Shown: piece after piece, positions 1-7,838 of the stretch
Layout of the letters: the number at the start of each line of letters is the position of its first letter
Numbering within the stretch: the first letter of the stretch is position 1
NCBI GenBank assembly: GCA_035625915.1
Contig: DASPOR010000171.1
Coordinates: 1-36,580 of the forward strand
Source: Alphaproteobacteria bacterium
GTDB lineage: Bacteria; Pseudomonadota; Alphaproteobacteria; JACZXZ01
DNA: 36,580 bases
Direction: 5' to 3'
Program-made: the position numbers and the translations under genes
Notes under the pieces: model-generated
Told to the model about the DNA's origin: nothing
Databases searched by the model: none
What the model saw: only the letters and a program-made list of their open reading frames with translations

Positions 1-245
1 AGCGCTGGCGCAATGCCTCAACAGTCGCCTTCTGAGAACCCGGACTTAATTCAGCCGCGGAAAACAAAGCCGCGTAATGTCGAGCCAATGGCAGCACCCG
101 GGGGCGGACTGCCGGCCCACGCCAACGCCTGACAAGGCATAATTGAGCGGAGGCTGGATGCCGCGATTTTGCAGCGCTTATTGGGGAAATATTGGGGAAA
201 TCCGATGACTGACGCGCAGTTAAGCATCTAGCTCATTGAAATCAT
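1..245. other. Gene-free left edge next to tRNA-Glu
   Basis: No open frame of useful length was found on the + strand; all three forward frames are broken by stops, and none of the short stretches is recognisable. The minus strand was judged only from the absence of a longer open frame. The region holds the tandem repeat at 180-201 and then runs into the 3' end of the tRNA-Glu gene. It could be the tail of an integrated element whose integrase lies to the left, outside the window, but nothing here proves that. Confidence 0.4.
180..201. repeat. Tandem 11-bp repeat ATTGGGGAAAT x2
   Basis: Two exact back-to-back copies of ATTGGGGAAAT lie at 180-190 and 191-201, about 45 bases beyond the CCA end of the tRNA-Glu gene. 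Short direct repeats of this kind next to a tRNA 3' end can be arm-type binding sites for a tyrosine integrase. That role is inferred; no integrase gene is visible in the window. Confidence 0.5.
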
Positions 246-321
246 TGGCGTCCCCACGGGGATTCGAACCCCGGTTTGAGCCGTGAGAGGGCTCCGTCCT
301 AGGCCTCTAGACGATGGGGAC
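246..321 (-). tRNA. tRNA-Glu (anticodon CUC)
   Basis: Read on the minus strand, 76 nt fold as a standard cloverleaf. The acceptor stem pairs GTCCCCA with TGGGGAC, the discriminator base is G, and CCA is encoded. The anticodon stem GAGCC/GGCTC holds the loop CTCTCAC, so the anticodon is CTC (genomic 287-285), which reads the Glu codon GAG. The T arm has the usual GGTTCGAATCC core. It is transcribed in the same direction as the threonine aldolase gene upstream, with about 126 bases between them. Confidence 0.96.
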
Positions 322-447
322 AACACAGAGCCGCCTTGATACACCGCGTTGTCACCGGATTCAACCGCGGGAAGGCAGCGCTCAACCGATTTCCCAGATC
401 CCGCTCGGCGTCCTTCGCCGGCCGATGGGTGATGGCCTTAACACCGG

Positions 448-1503
448 TCACGCGCGCCTGCGCGTCCCTGTATTGGCGTGGCGCCGAAGGGAGGCGATCA
501 AGCCGTCGACGTCCTCAGGCTTGGTATTGAATGCCGTTACGAGGCGGCAATGCTCATCCGTTTCGCCGACCCGACGATAGAAGAAAAATCCATCGGCGAA
601 TGCGCCCTCTATCGCGGCACCCGGAATCCGCGCGAAGATCTCGTTCGCCTCCACGGGATAGACGAGTTCCACGCCGGGAATCGTCTGCAGCTGGCCAGAG
701 AGTCGCTTTGCCATTGCGTTTGCGTGACACGCGTGTCTCAGCCAGAGCCCGTCCTTGCAATAAGCCTCGAGCTGCGCCGAGACGAACCGCATTTTCGAGA
801 AAAGATGGGCGCCGCGCTTACGACGGTAGCCGAAACTCTCCGCAAGCTTCGGCTCGAAGAACACGACCGCCTCAGCGCCAATGGCCCCATTCTTTGTGGC
901 GCCGAATGACAGAGCGTCGACGCCGGCGCGCCAAGTGAGTTCGGCCGGCGTGGAGCCAAGCGCGACAATCGCATTCGCAAATCGCGCGCCGTCCATGTGC
1001 ACGTAAAGCCCGTGCGCGTGTGCGCAAGCCGCGAGCGCGCTTACTTCATCGACCCTATAAAGCGTGCCGACCTCGGTTTCGTTCGTCAGGCTCAGGGCGG
1101 AAGGCTGCACGTGGTGAACGTTTCCCTTTCCCGAATTTGCGAGCGCATGTTCAAGTGCCGCCACGGTGATTTTACCGTTCTCGCCCGCAATCGGGATGAG
1201 CTTGGCGCCGCCGGTATAGAATTCAGGCGCCCCACACTCGTCCGTATTTATATGCGACGCCGGATGGCAATACACGGCGCCATAGGGCGGGGTCATGGTC
1301 GCGAGTGCCAGCGAGTTCGCAGCACTGCCTGTTGCAACCGGAAAGGAGATGACCTCGCGTTCGAAAAGCTCGTTGAACACCCCTTCGAGGCGACGCGTGA
1401 TCGGGTCGTCGCCATAAGGCATCGCGGCACCCTCATTCGCTGCGGCGATTGCCGCCAAAATCTCCTGAGACGCGCCCGTGACGTTGTCGCTCGCGAAATT
1501 CAT
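448..1503 (-). CDS. ltaE: Low-specificity threonine aldolase-like enzyme
   Basis: A 351-residue PLP enzyme of the aspartate-aminotransferase fold. It matches the threonine aldolase / beta-eliminating lyase family, which cleaves L-threonine or L-allo-threonine to glycine and acetaldehyde in the cytoplasm. Visible marks are the N-terminal SDNVTG segment, the VHMDGARFANA motif (His169, Asp171, Arg174; PLP ring and carboxylate contacts) and the Schiff-base lysine in SFGATKNGAIGAEAV (Lys204). Length is normal for the family. The ATG at 1503 is preceded by GAGGG about 7 nt upstream. It stands alone, with about 236 bases of gene-free DNA on its 5' side. Stereospecificity (L-allo versus low-specificity L) cannot be read from the sequence. 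Confidence 0.9.
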   Translation of the reverse strand: MNFASDNVTGASQEILAAIAAANEGAAMPYGDDPITRRLEGVFNELFEREVISFPVATGSAANSLALATMTPPYGAVYCHPASHINTDECGAPEFYTGGAKLIPIAGENGKITVAALEHALANSGKGNVHHVQPSALSLTNETEVGTLYRVDEVSALAACAHAHGLYVHMDGARFANAIVALGSTPAELTWRAGVDALSFGATKNGAIGAEAVVFFEPKLAESFGYRRKRGAHLFSKMRFVSAQLEAYCKDGLWLRHACHANAMAKRLSGQLQTIPGVELVYPVEANEIFARIPGAAIEGAFADGFFFYRRVGETDEHCRLVTAFNTKPEDVDGLIASLRRHANTGTRRRA

Positions 1504-1739
1504 TGTGCCCTCGTCTCCCGATCGTCAATTCAGACAATGCCCCGAGCAGCCCGTCGCTTCCGCGCGGCCCCGAAAACTGCGCACCCTAGCATTTGACCGT
1601 CGCCCGAGAAAGCGTTGTGCAACGCATGCGTCCTCAACGCGGATGCCACCAAAATGCTAGGAACTTCAAATCCGCCACACTATGGCCGACCTTCCCTACG
1701 GCAGGCCGCCGACCATTGCGATCGCTCGAGCGACGTTTC

Positions 1740-2081
1740 TTAGGGCCTCGGCTTCAATTCAATCGTGCCGACAAGGGCACCATTTGTCAGGTCGACGACG
1801 AGAACGCGCTCCCCGCCGCTTACAAGCTCGACTTCGACGACAAGCCGCCTGTCCGCCGTCATCGTGCGGACGATCCGGGCCCCCGGTGGAAGCTCGATGC
1901 TGATCGGGCCATAAGGACCTTTGATCGGCGACACCGCACCCGATTGCGCGGAAACGCTTGCTTCTGGCCGCGCTGCCGTCTCAGGCGATGTTGCGCGCTT
2001 CACAATTGTGTAGCCGACCAGCGCTATCCCAGCGATGATGAGGACACCCATGACGATGACCAAAGCCTTGAGCGCGCGCAT
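1740..2081 (-). CDS. Small single-span membrane protein (DUF6476-like)
   Basis: A 113-residue protein with one N-terminal hydrophobic segment (about residues 5-26, rich in Val, Ile, Leu and Ala), a short polar linker, and a C-terminal domain of alternating beta-type segments (ELPPGARIV, RLVVEVEL, RVLVVDL, GTIELKPRP). The pattern fits the alphaproteobacterial DUF6476 family, often found divergent from rluD, as here (52 bases separate the starts). The expected topology is an inner-membrane anchor with a small soluble domain. The function is unknown. The hydrophobic segment could be an uncleaved signal anchor. The family name is from memory of context and pattern. Confidence 0.7.
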   Translation of the reverse strand: MRALKALVIVMGVLIIAGIALVGYTIVKRATSPETAARPEASVSAQSGAVSPIKGPYGPISIELPPGARIVRTMTADRRLVVEVELVSGGERVLVVDLTNGALVGTIELKPRP

Positions 2082-2133
2082 TCTTGGACCCCGCCTTTCT
2101 TCCGCCGCGACACGGCGCTAGGACATAGCTGCG

Positions 2134-3150
2134 ATGCGGCAGGCCGTCAAACATCATCCCGCGGGCGTCGCGAACCCGCCGGGTCGTGCTTCTCAGTACA
2201 TTGCTGATGCAGCGATCGAAGACGCCGGGAGACGTCTCGATGCTTTCCTAGCTAAGGCGATACCCGATCTCTCCCGTTCGCGGATTAGGCGGCTCATCGA
2301 AGCTGGCCAAGTGCGCACAAATGAAACGCCGCTTTTCGACCCAGCACTCAAGGTCAAGGCCGGTCAAAATTTCGCCATAGTTGTACCCGAGAGTACGGAC
2401 ACCCCCGTCGAGGCACAGAGCCTCGCGTTAGACATCATCTATGAGGACAAGCACCTTCTTGTGATCGACAAGCCTGCTGGACTCGTGGTCCATCCGGCAG
2501 CCGGAAATCCCGACCGAACGCTTGTGAATGCGCTCCTCGCCCATTGCGCTGGGGGGCTTTCGGGTATCGGTGGGGTGAAGCGGCCGGGGATCGTTCATCG
2601 CCTCGACAAGGACACGAGCGGACTCATGGTTGTTGCCAAGACCGACGCTGCCCACGCTGGACTTACCGCCCAATTCGCGGCCCGCAAGGTGGCGCGCGCA
2701 TATCGCGCCCTTGTCTGGGGCGTTCCGCGGCAATGCCAGGGTGAGATCGTGGGTAATATCGGCCGAAGTACGCGCGATCGAAAAAAAATGGCCGTCTTGC
2801 GCCGTGGCGGCAAGCCAGCGTTGACTCGTTATCGCGTGCTGGCGAATTACGGGAATCTCGCGAGTCACGTGGAATGCCAGCTCGCGACGGGGCGAACCCA
2901 TCAGATCAGGGTGCATATGGCCTCGATCGGCCACCCGGTGATGGGCGACCCCGTCTATGGCAAGCTCACGGCGGCGCGGCGGGACGCATTGCCGCCTGCT
3001 GTTCGAGCTGCACTCGATGCGCTTGGCAGACAAGCACTCGACGCATATCGCCTTGGGTTTGCGCATCCTATAAGCCATGAAAACATTTCCTTTGAGAAGA
3101 AATTACCAAGAGATTTCAAAATATTAAAGTGTTCCCTTGAAAAGATATAA
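2134..3150 (+). CDS. rluD: 23S rRNA pseudouridine synthase, RluD family
   Basis: A 338-residue RluA/RluD-family pseudouridine synthase. It likely modifies helix 69 of 23S rRNA (positions 1911, 1915 and 1917 in E. coli numbering). An N-terminal S4 RNA-binding domain is seen at about residues 33-80 (RLDAFLAKAIPDLSRSRIRRL, then QVRTN). The catalytic motif HRLDKDTSG lies at 155-163 with Asp158 as nucleophile. The family motifs KPAGLVVHP, TGRTHQIRVHMA and GDPVYG are intact. The ATG at 2134 has only a weak AGGA upstream (about 2120); a shorter N-terminus is possible because conservation starts near residue 20. The last 25 codons are noticeably AT-rich compared with the rest and run into the AT-rich rpoH upstream region. 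The protein tail still fits the family. Confidence 0.93.
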   Translation: MRQAVKHHPAGVANPPGRASQYIADAAIEDAGRRLDAFLAKAIPDLSRSRIRRLIEAGQVRTNETPLFDPALKVKAGQNFAIVVPESTDTPVEAQSLALDIIYEDKHLLVIDKPAGLVVHPAAGNPDRTLVNALLAHCAGGLSGIGGVKRPGIVHRLDKDTSGLMVVAKTDAAHAGLTAQFAARKVARAYRALVWGVPRQCQGEIVGNIGRSTRDRKKMAVLRRGGKPALTRYRVLANYGNLASHVECQLATGRTHQIRVHMASIGHPVMGDPVYGKLTAARRDALPPAVRAALDALGRQALDAYRLGFAHPISHENISFEKKLPRDFKILKCSLEKI

Positions 3151-3318
3151 AGAATTTTCGGTTGCCTGTGCTAGATTGGCGAGCAGTTCGATTGGCCGGT
3201 AATTGACGCAATTGCACGCTAGAGGACGCCGCACGCCTTAAAGGAAATTGGCTCTGTACGCGTACTCTTATAGCAAGACGGTCGCAAAACAGCGGGTAAT
3301 TTGAGGGAAGGGGTCAGA

Positions 3319-4209
3319 ATGGCTGCGACGACGTTACCGAGTGTCGGCACACTTAGTCCCGAAGGAAATCTCAGCCGTTATCTCCAGGAGATTCGGCGTT
3401 TCCCCATGCTCCACGCGGACGAAGAGTACATGCTTGCCAAGCGCTGGCGCGAGCACAACGACGTCGAGGCGGCGCACCGTCTTGTAACAAGCCACTTGCG
3501 CCTCGTCGCTAAGATCGCGATGGGCTATCGGGGCTACGGTTTGCCGCTTGCGGAGCTTATCTCGGAGGGCAATGTCGGCCTGATGCAGGCCGTAAAGCGC
3601 TTCGAGCCGGATCGCGGCTTTCGCATGGCGACATACGCCATGTGGTGGATCCGTGCCGCGATCCAGGAATATATCCTGCACTCTTGGTCGCTCGTTAAGA
3701 TGGGAACGACGGCTGCCCAGAAGAAGCTCTTCTTCAATCTGCGCCGGCTCAAGGGCCAACTTGCGGCAATCGATGAGGGTGACCTCAGCCCGGAAAACGT
3801 CAAGAAGATCGCAACCGATCTCGACGTTCCCGAGCAGGACGTCATCCAAATGAATCGCCGCCTCGCAAGCCCCGATCATTCGCTGAACGCACCCGTGCGC
3901 GAAGACGGCGATGGCGAATGGCAGGATTGGCTCGTCGACGAAGACGACAACCAGGAAGTCAAATTGGCCGAAGCGCAGGAGATGGGCAACCGCCGCCGTC
4001 TTCTTGAGGCAGCGCTCAAGTCGCTAAATCCGCGCGAGCGCAAGATCCTCGTGGAGCGCCGGTTGAAAGACAATCCCACGACGCTCGAGGATCTCTCCCA
4101 GGAATACGGCATTTCCCGCGAGCGCGTGCGGCAAATCGAAGTGCGCGCCTTCGAAAAGCTCCAGAAGGCTATGAAGAACCTTGCGATCGAGCAGAAGATC
4201 GGCGGCTAA
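3319..4209 (+). CDS. rpoH: RNA polymerase heat-shock sigma factor RpoH
   Basis: A 296-residue sigma-70 family protein that directs RNA polymerase to heat-shock promoters. Region 2 carries the core-binding and -10 recognition helices (RLVAKIAMGYRGYGLPLAEL; RFEPDRGFRMATYAMWWIR). The RpoH-specific box QKKLFFNLR lies at 134-142 and separates it from RpoD. Region 4.2 has the HTH near 245-276 (SQEYGISRERVRQIEVRA). An upstream in-frame TTG at 3301 exists, but the ATG at 3319 has a strong GAGGGAAGGGG ribosome site at 3303-3312 and is preferred. It follows rluD with about 168 bases between, enough for its own promoter. No convincing sigma-70 or sigma-32 promoter could be picked there by eye; TGTGCTAGAT at 3167-3176 could be an extended -10. 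Many alphaproteobacteria have two rpoH genes; which paralogue this is cannot be told. Confidence 0.96.
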   Translation: MAATTLPSVGTLSPEGNLSRYLQEIRRFPMLHADEEYMLAKRWREHNDVEAAHRLVTSHLRLVAKIAMGYRGYGLPLAELISEGNVGLMQAVKRFEPDRGFRMATYAMWWIRAAIQEYILHSWSLVKMGTTAAQKKLFFNLRRLKGQLAAIDEGDLSPENVKKIATDLDVPEQDVIQMNRRLASPDHSLNAPVREDGDGEWQDWLVDEDDNQEVKLAEAQEMGNRRRLLEAALKSLNPRERKILVERRLKDNPTTLEDLSQEYGISRERVRQIEVRAFEKLQKAMKNLAIEQKIGG

Positions 4210-4252
4210 TTCCGTTCTCCCTCGCTTTCGACGCCACGGCCGCGTTCGTCGC

Positions 4253-4465
4253 TTACCCACGCCCTTCGCAGCAATCACCCCTTTGCATCGGCGGACACAT
4301 AACGGACCCGTAGGAGCAGAACACGCAGCAATCGCCTGGCTTCGGCCGTAGCAGTCCGTTGCAGTAGGCGCATTCATAAAAGTAGAGACATGCGTCGAGC
4401 GGCATGCTCTCCGATTTGCGGAAACCGCAGTTCGGGCAAGTGATGATGGATTCGGTGACGACCAT
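4253..4465 (-). CDS. GDCCVxC-type cysteine-rich small protein
   Basis: About 70 residues with ten cysteines: CPNC near the N-terminus, a CAYC pair, the signature GDCCVFCSYG, then CPP and a final DCC. This pattern fits the family named for the GDCCVxC motif, in which some members carry selenocysteine; here all positions are Cys. The paired CxxC motifs suggest a metal- or redox-active fold, but the function is unknown. The frame opens at a TTG (4501), but conservation begins at ITCPNC, so the ATG at 4465 is chosen; a GGGGGAAA lies about 13 nt upstream, so the ribosome site is poor. It sits convergent to rpoH (43-base gap) and divergent from a GST. Confidence 0.75.
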   Translation of the reverse strand: MVVTESIITCPNCGFRKSESMPLDACLYFYECAYCNGLLRPKPGDCCVFCSYGSVMCPPMQRGDCCEGRG

Positions 4466-4606
4466 GACAAGACCCGCGTTTCCCCCATCATAGAATGCCA
4501 ATCATGCAAGTCGATAGCGCGCGATGTTCGCGCGCAAGCAACGGATAGCCGCGCACGCGCACCTACCGCTACTATCGTCTCATTCGGATAAAAGCGAGGG
4601 ACGATC

Positions 4607-5248
4607 ATGCTGCGGTTATACGACTATTTGCCTTCTCAGAATGCCTGGAAGGTTCGACTCCTCCTCAATCACCTCGGCCTTCAATACGAGCGCACGTTCG
4701 TCTCGATTTTCGAGGGCGAATCCCGCGCCGAGGCATTTCTCCAGAAAAATCCGGTCGGTGCCGTGCCCGTACTCGAGGTAGTACCTCAGCGCTTCATCGC
4801 CGAATCGAACGCCATTCTCTGCTATCTCGCCGAAGGCACGCCCTATTTGTCCAATGAGAGGTTCGAGCGCGCGAAGGTCATGCAGTGGCTTTTCTTCGAA
4901 CAAAGCTACGTCGAGCCGCAGATCGGTTCCTTGCGCTATTGGACGCTTACGGGAAAGCTTGGCCGGCGCTCGCCAGAAGAGTTGGCGGGCAAGCGCGCCT
5001 ACGGTATGCGAGCGCTCGCGGCCCTCGAACGCCAGCTTGCGGCGACCGATTTCCTATCCGGCGGACGTTATTCGATTGCCGACATGGCGGTCTTTGCTTA
5101 TGCCGCTCTTGCGGAGGACGCTGGCTTCGACCTTGCCCCCTTCGCTGCCTTTCGTGCGTGGATCGCCCGCGTGCGCGCGCAACCGGGATTCCTTGCCGAG
5201 ACGCACCCTTACTCGATCGATCCGAATTCGGCGAAGGAGCTCGGCTAG
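4607..5248 (+). CDS. Glutathione S-transferase family protein
   Basis: A 213-residue two-domain GST. The N-terminal thioredoxin-like domain starts MLRLYDYLPSQNAWKVRLLL, where the first catalytic position is likely Ser10 or Asn12. It contains the cis-Pro glutathione motif NPVGAVPVLE and the ESNAILCYLAE helix that binds the gamma-glutamyl group. The all-helical C-terminal domain carries the N-capping motif SIADMAVFAYA. Such enzymes conjugate or reduce with glutathione; the substrate cannot be inferred. The gene lies divergent from the GDCCVxC gene and ends 3 bases before the purA stop (convergent). A weak GAGGGACGATC ribosome site precedes the ATG. Confidence 0.88.
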   Translation: MLRLYDYLPSQNAWKVRLLLNHLGLQYERTFVSIFEGESRAEAFLQKNPVGAVPVLEVVPQRFIAESNAILCYLAEGTPYLSNERFERAKVMQWLFFEQSYVEPQIGSLRYWTLTGKLGRRSPEELAGKRAYGMRALAALERQLAATDFLSGGRYSIADMAVFAYAALAEDAGFDLAPFAAFRAWIARVRAQPGFLAETHPYSIDPNSAKELG

Positions 5249-5251
5249 CTC

Positions 5252-6541
5252 TTAGTCCTCAAAAGGATCGCGCACGAGGATCGTGTCGGCTCGCTCAGGG
5301 CTGGTCGAGAGTAAGGCTACAGGCGCCTCGATAAGCTCCTCGATGCGGCGAATGTACTTGATGGCGGCCGCCGGCAGCTGGACCCAAGAACGCGCGCCAT
5401 GCGTACTCTCGGTCCAACCTTCGATGGTTTCGTAGATTGGCTCGATGGTTTGCTGCGTGGAGAGCTGCGGTGGCAAGCGGTCGTAAGTCGTATTACCAGA
5501 GCGATAACCGACACAGACCTTGATCGCCTCGAACCCGTCGAGCACATCGAGTTTGGTGAGCGCAATTCCGTCGATGCCAGCGACGCGAAGCGCCTGCCGC
5601 ACCATTACCGCATCGAACCAGCCGCAGCGTCGCTTGCGGCCGGTGACGACGCCGAATTCCTTGCCGCGCTGGCCGAGTAGCTCGCCGACTTCATTGACTT
5701 GCTCCGTCGGAAACGGCCCGCTGCCCACGCGCGTCGTGTAAGCCTTGGTGATCCCGAGCACGTAGTCGACCGCACCCGGCCCCATACCAGAACCTGTCGC
5801 TGCCTGGCCCGCAACCGTGTTCGAAGACGTTACGTAGGGATATGTGCCGTGGTCGACATCGAGCATGATGCCTTGAGCGCCCTCGAAAAGGATCCGCTTG
5901 CCCTCGCGCCGAAATTGATCGAGCCGGCGCCACACAGGATCGGCAAAGGGAAGAACCTTGGGCGCTATGTCGAGGAGTTCCGCGCGCAAGCCTTCGCGTT
6001 CGACCTCGGCAGCGCCGAGGCCCCGCCGCAGCGCGTTGTGGTGCATAAGCATCTCGTCGAGCCGCAAGTCGAGCGTTCCGACATCGGCAAGATCGCAGAC
6101 ACGTATGGCGCGCCTCGCAACCTTGTCCTCGTAGGCGGGACCGATACCGCGCCCTGTCGTGCCGATCCTGGCGCTGCCGCGCATCTCCTCGCGGAGCTTA
6201 TCGATTTCGCGATGAAGCGGGAGTATCAAGGGTGCTGTCTCGGCAAGACGCAGAATATCGGGCGTGACTCGCACGCCCTGCTTACCGAGCGTTGCAATCT
6301 CGGCTACGAGCGCCCACGGATCGATGACGACGCCATTGCCGATGACCGAAAGCTTGCCGCGCACCACGCCCGAGGGCAGCAAGCTAAGCTTATACGTAGT
6401 ACCGTCTACGACGAGCGTATGACCGGCGTTATGTCCGCCCTGAAAGCGAACCACCATATCGGCACGCTCGGAAAGCCAGTCGACGATCTTGCCTTTGCCC
6501 TCGTCGCCCCACTGGGCGCCGACCACGGCCACATTCGCCAT
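5252..6541 (-). CDS. purA: Adenylosuccinate synthetase
   Basis: A 429-residue enzyme that joins IMP and aspartate, using GTP, to make adenylosuccinate, the first committed step to AMP. The N-terminal P-loop GDEGKGK (12-18) with catalytic Asp13, and His41 in GGHNAGH (35-41), are both present. The IMP and GTP motifs ([50 protein letters not shown]) follow in order. Length is standard. It is the last gene of the leftward run serC-serA-hisZ-purA, 21 bases after hisZ, so probably cotranscribed with it. Its 3' end is almost butted against the convergent GST gene, leaving no room for a separate terminator. Confidence 0.98.
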   Translation of the reverse strand: MANVAVVGAQWGDEGKGKIVDWLSERADMVVRFQGGHNAGHTLVVDGTTYKLSLLPSGVVRGKLSVIGNGVVIDPWALVAEIATLGKQGVRVTPDILRLAETAPLILPLHREIDKLREEMRGSARIGTTGRGIGPAYEDKVARRAIRVCDLADVGTLDLRLDEMLMHHNALRRGLGAAEVEREGLRAELLDIAPKVLPFADPVWRRLDQFRREGKRILFEGAQGIMLDVDHGTYPYVTSSNTVAGQAATGSGMGPGAVDYVLGITKAYTTRVGSGPFPTEQVNEVGELLGQRGKEFGVVTGRKRRCGWFDAVMVRQALRVAGIDGIALTKLDVLDGFEAIKVCVGYRSGNTTYDRLPPQLSTQQTIEPIYETIEGWTESTHGARSWVQLPAAAIKYIRRIEELIEAPVALLSTSPERADTILVRDPFED

Positions 6542-6562
6542 TGACGAACCCCTTTCGTATTT

Positions 6563-7708
6563 CTATTCGATCGCGACGATCGCACCATCCTGCCAGACAT
6601 GCGTACAGGCGAGCCGCCGTCCTTCCGTGCGCGGATCCGCCACGGCGTCGAGCCCTGCGAGCGTTATCCATCCATCGGCGCGCGCGCGCTCCCTCGCCTC
6701 AGCCGGCGTGCCGAGGGGCAAGAAGAGACGACGGCCTGTTTTCGGCTCGCCGACTGCGCGCACGACCGTGTCGAGGAAGAGGGTAAATCCCGTCGCGGGT
6801 TCGACCGCACCGTTGCCGGCAACGTATCGTCCGCCGCGACCGAGCTCCCCGCGTACCCCGCGTGCGAAGATCGTGAACGAAACGCCAGTCTGGTACTCGA
6901 AGCCGCGATACTCGACCGGATCGATCGTGATCGCCAAACTGGGCCGAGCCTTGCAGACGATTTTGGCGACGTCGCCCAGTCGTTTAGCATCCGCGGCGGC
7001 GTCCGGCGGGAGATCGATGGCGGCGAGTGCATCGAGCGCCACGGCGGCATTCCCGCCAGTGTTGAGAAGTGCCGCGCACAATGCGGAGGCAGGGCCACCG
7101 ACGCCGGCGACCTCCGCCGCGTCCTTGCGATCGAGGGCGGCGCGCAGACGCGCCGTTTCAAGCGGTCCGCAGCCCATGTTTTTGCAGAGCGTCTGGATCA
7201 AAGTCGGCGAGTTGAGATCGACGGAGAGCCGCGTGACGCCGATGCCGCCTAGCGCCTCAGCCGCTAGCAAGACGGCCTCCGCGTCAGCTTCGGCGGACGC
7301 CGATCCGATCAGCTCAGCACCCACTTGGACGAATTGGCGTTCGGGTCGAAGTTGACTTCCCCTCACGCGCAGCACATCGCCGGCATAGGACAGCCGCAAG
7401 GGACGCGGCGCCGTGGCAAGGCGCGTCGTCGCCAGACGCGCGATTTGGGGCGTCATGTCGGCGCGCACGCCCATCATACGCTGGCTGACCGGGTCCATCA
7501 TGCGGAAGGTGTCGGCCGCCATCGCCGCACCGGGTCCCGACAGCAAGCCCTCCTCGAACTCGACGAGCGGCGGTTTCACGAGTTCATAGCCGTGTGCTGC
7601 AAGCGTAGCGAGCAGACGTTGGATCAGCCGCGCCTCATGGTCGGCGTCGGGCGGTAGTAAATCCTGCAACCCAGCCGGCAATAGCGCGCTTTTGGCGTGG
7701 TCATTCAT
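6563..7708 (-). CDS. hisZ: ATP phosphoribosyltransferase regulatory subunit HisZ
   Basis: A 381-residue paralogue of histidyl-tRNA synthetase that lacks aminoacylation function and forms the regulatory subunit of the short-form HisG enzyme (first step of histidine synthesis). The start PAGLQDLLPPDA, the motif-2 region RADMTPQIARLA with RLSYAGDVLR, and the late GRGGRY segment follow the HisRS catalytic core. The C-terminal anticodon-binding domain of true HisRS is absent, as expected for HisZ. It lies directly before purA (21 bases) and 130 bases after serA. The ATG at 7708 lacks a clear ribosome site. No hisG gene is in the window. Confidence 0.93.
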   Translation of the reverse strand: MNDHAKSALLPAGLQDLLPPDADHEARLIQRLLATLAAHGYELVKPPLVEFEEGLLSGPGAAMAADTFRMMDPVSQRMMGVRADMTPQIARLATTRLATAPRPLRLSYAGDVLRVRGSQLRPERQFVQVGAELIGSASAEADAEAVLLAAEALGGIGVTRLSVDLNSPTLIQTLCKNMGCGPLETARLRAALDRKDAAEVAGVGGPASALCAALLNTGGNAAVALDALAAIDLPPDAAADAKRLGDVAKIVCKARPSLAITIDPVEYRGFEYQTGVSFTIFARGVRGELGRGGRYVAGNGAVEPATGFTLFLDTVVRAVGEPKTGRRLFLPLGTPAEARERARADGWITLAGLDAVADPRTEGRRLACTHVWQDGAIVAIE

Positions 7709-7838
7709 GCGATGGGCCGCATCTCCTGGCGTCGGCGCCTATAGGGACGCCCGTTCGGGCACGTTCCTACCGGCTTTGCCGTGCGAGGGCAAACGGAAAT
7801 CGAGGACGGGCGAAGGCCACGATGACCAAGTACCGCTC

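Noticed and set aside
3134..3177. Sigma-32-like promoter (CCCTTGAAA) before rpoH
   Set aside because: The -35-like CTTGAAA is inside the rluD end, and no CCCCAT-type -10 lies at the required distance.
3301..3318. Upstream TTG start for rpoH
   Set aside because: The extra residues overlap the strong ribosome site that serves the ATG at 3319.
4253..4465. Selenocysteine (in-frame TGA) in the GDCCVxC protein
   Set aside because: The frame is open through all motif positions with Cys codons; no internal TGA occurs.
5699..6544. Long + strand open frame opposite purA
   Set aside because: It lies fully antisense to a clearly conserved purA gene and has no recognisable domains; long shadow frames are expected in GC-rich DNA.
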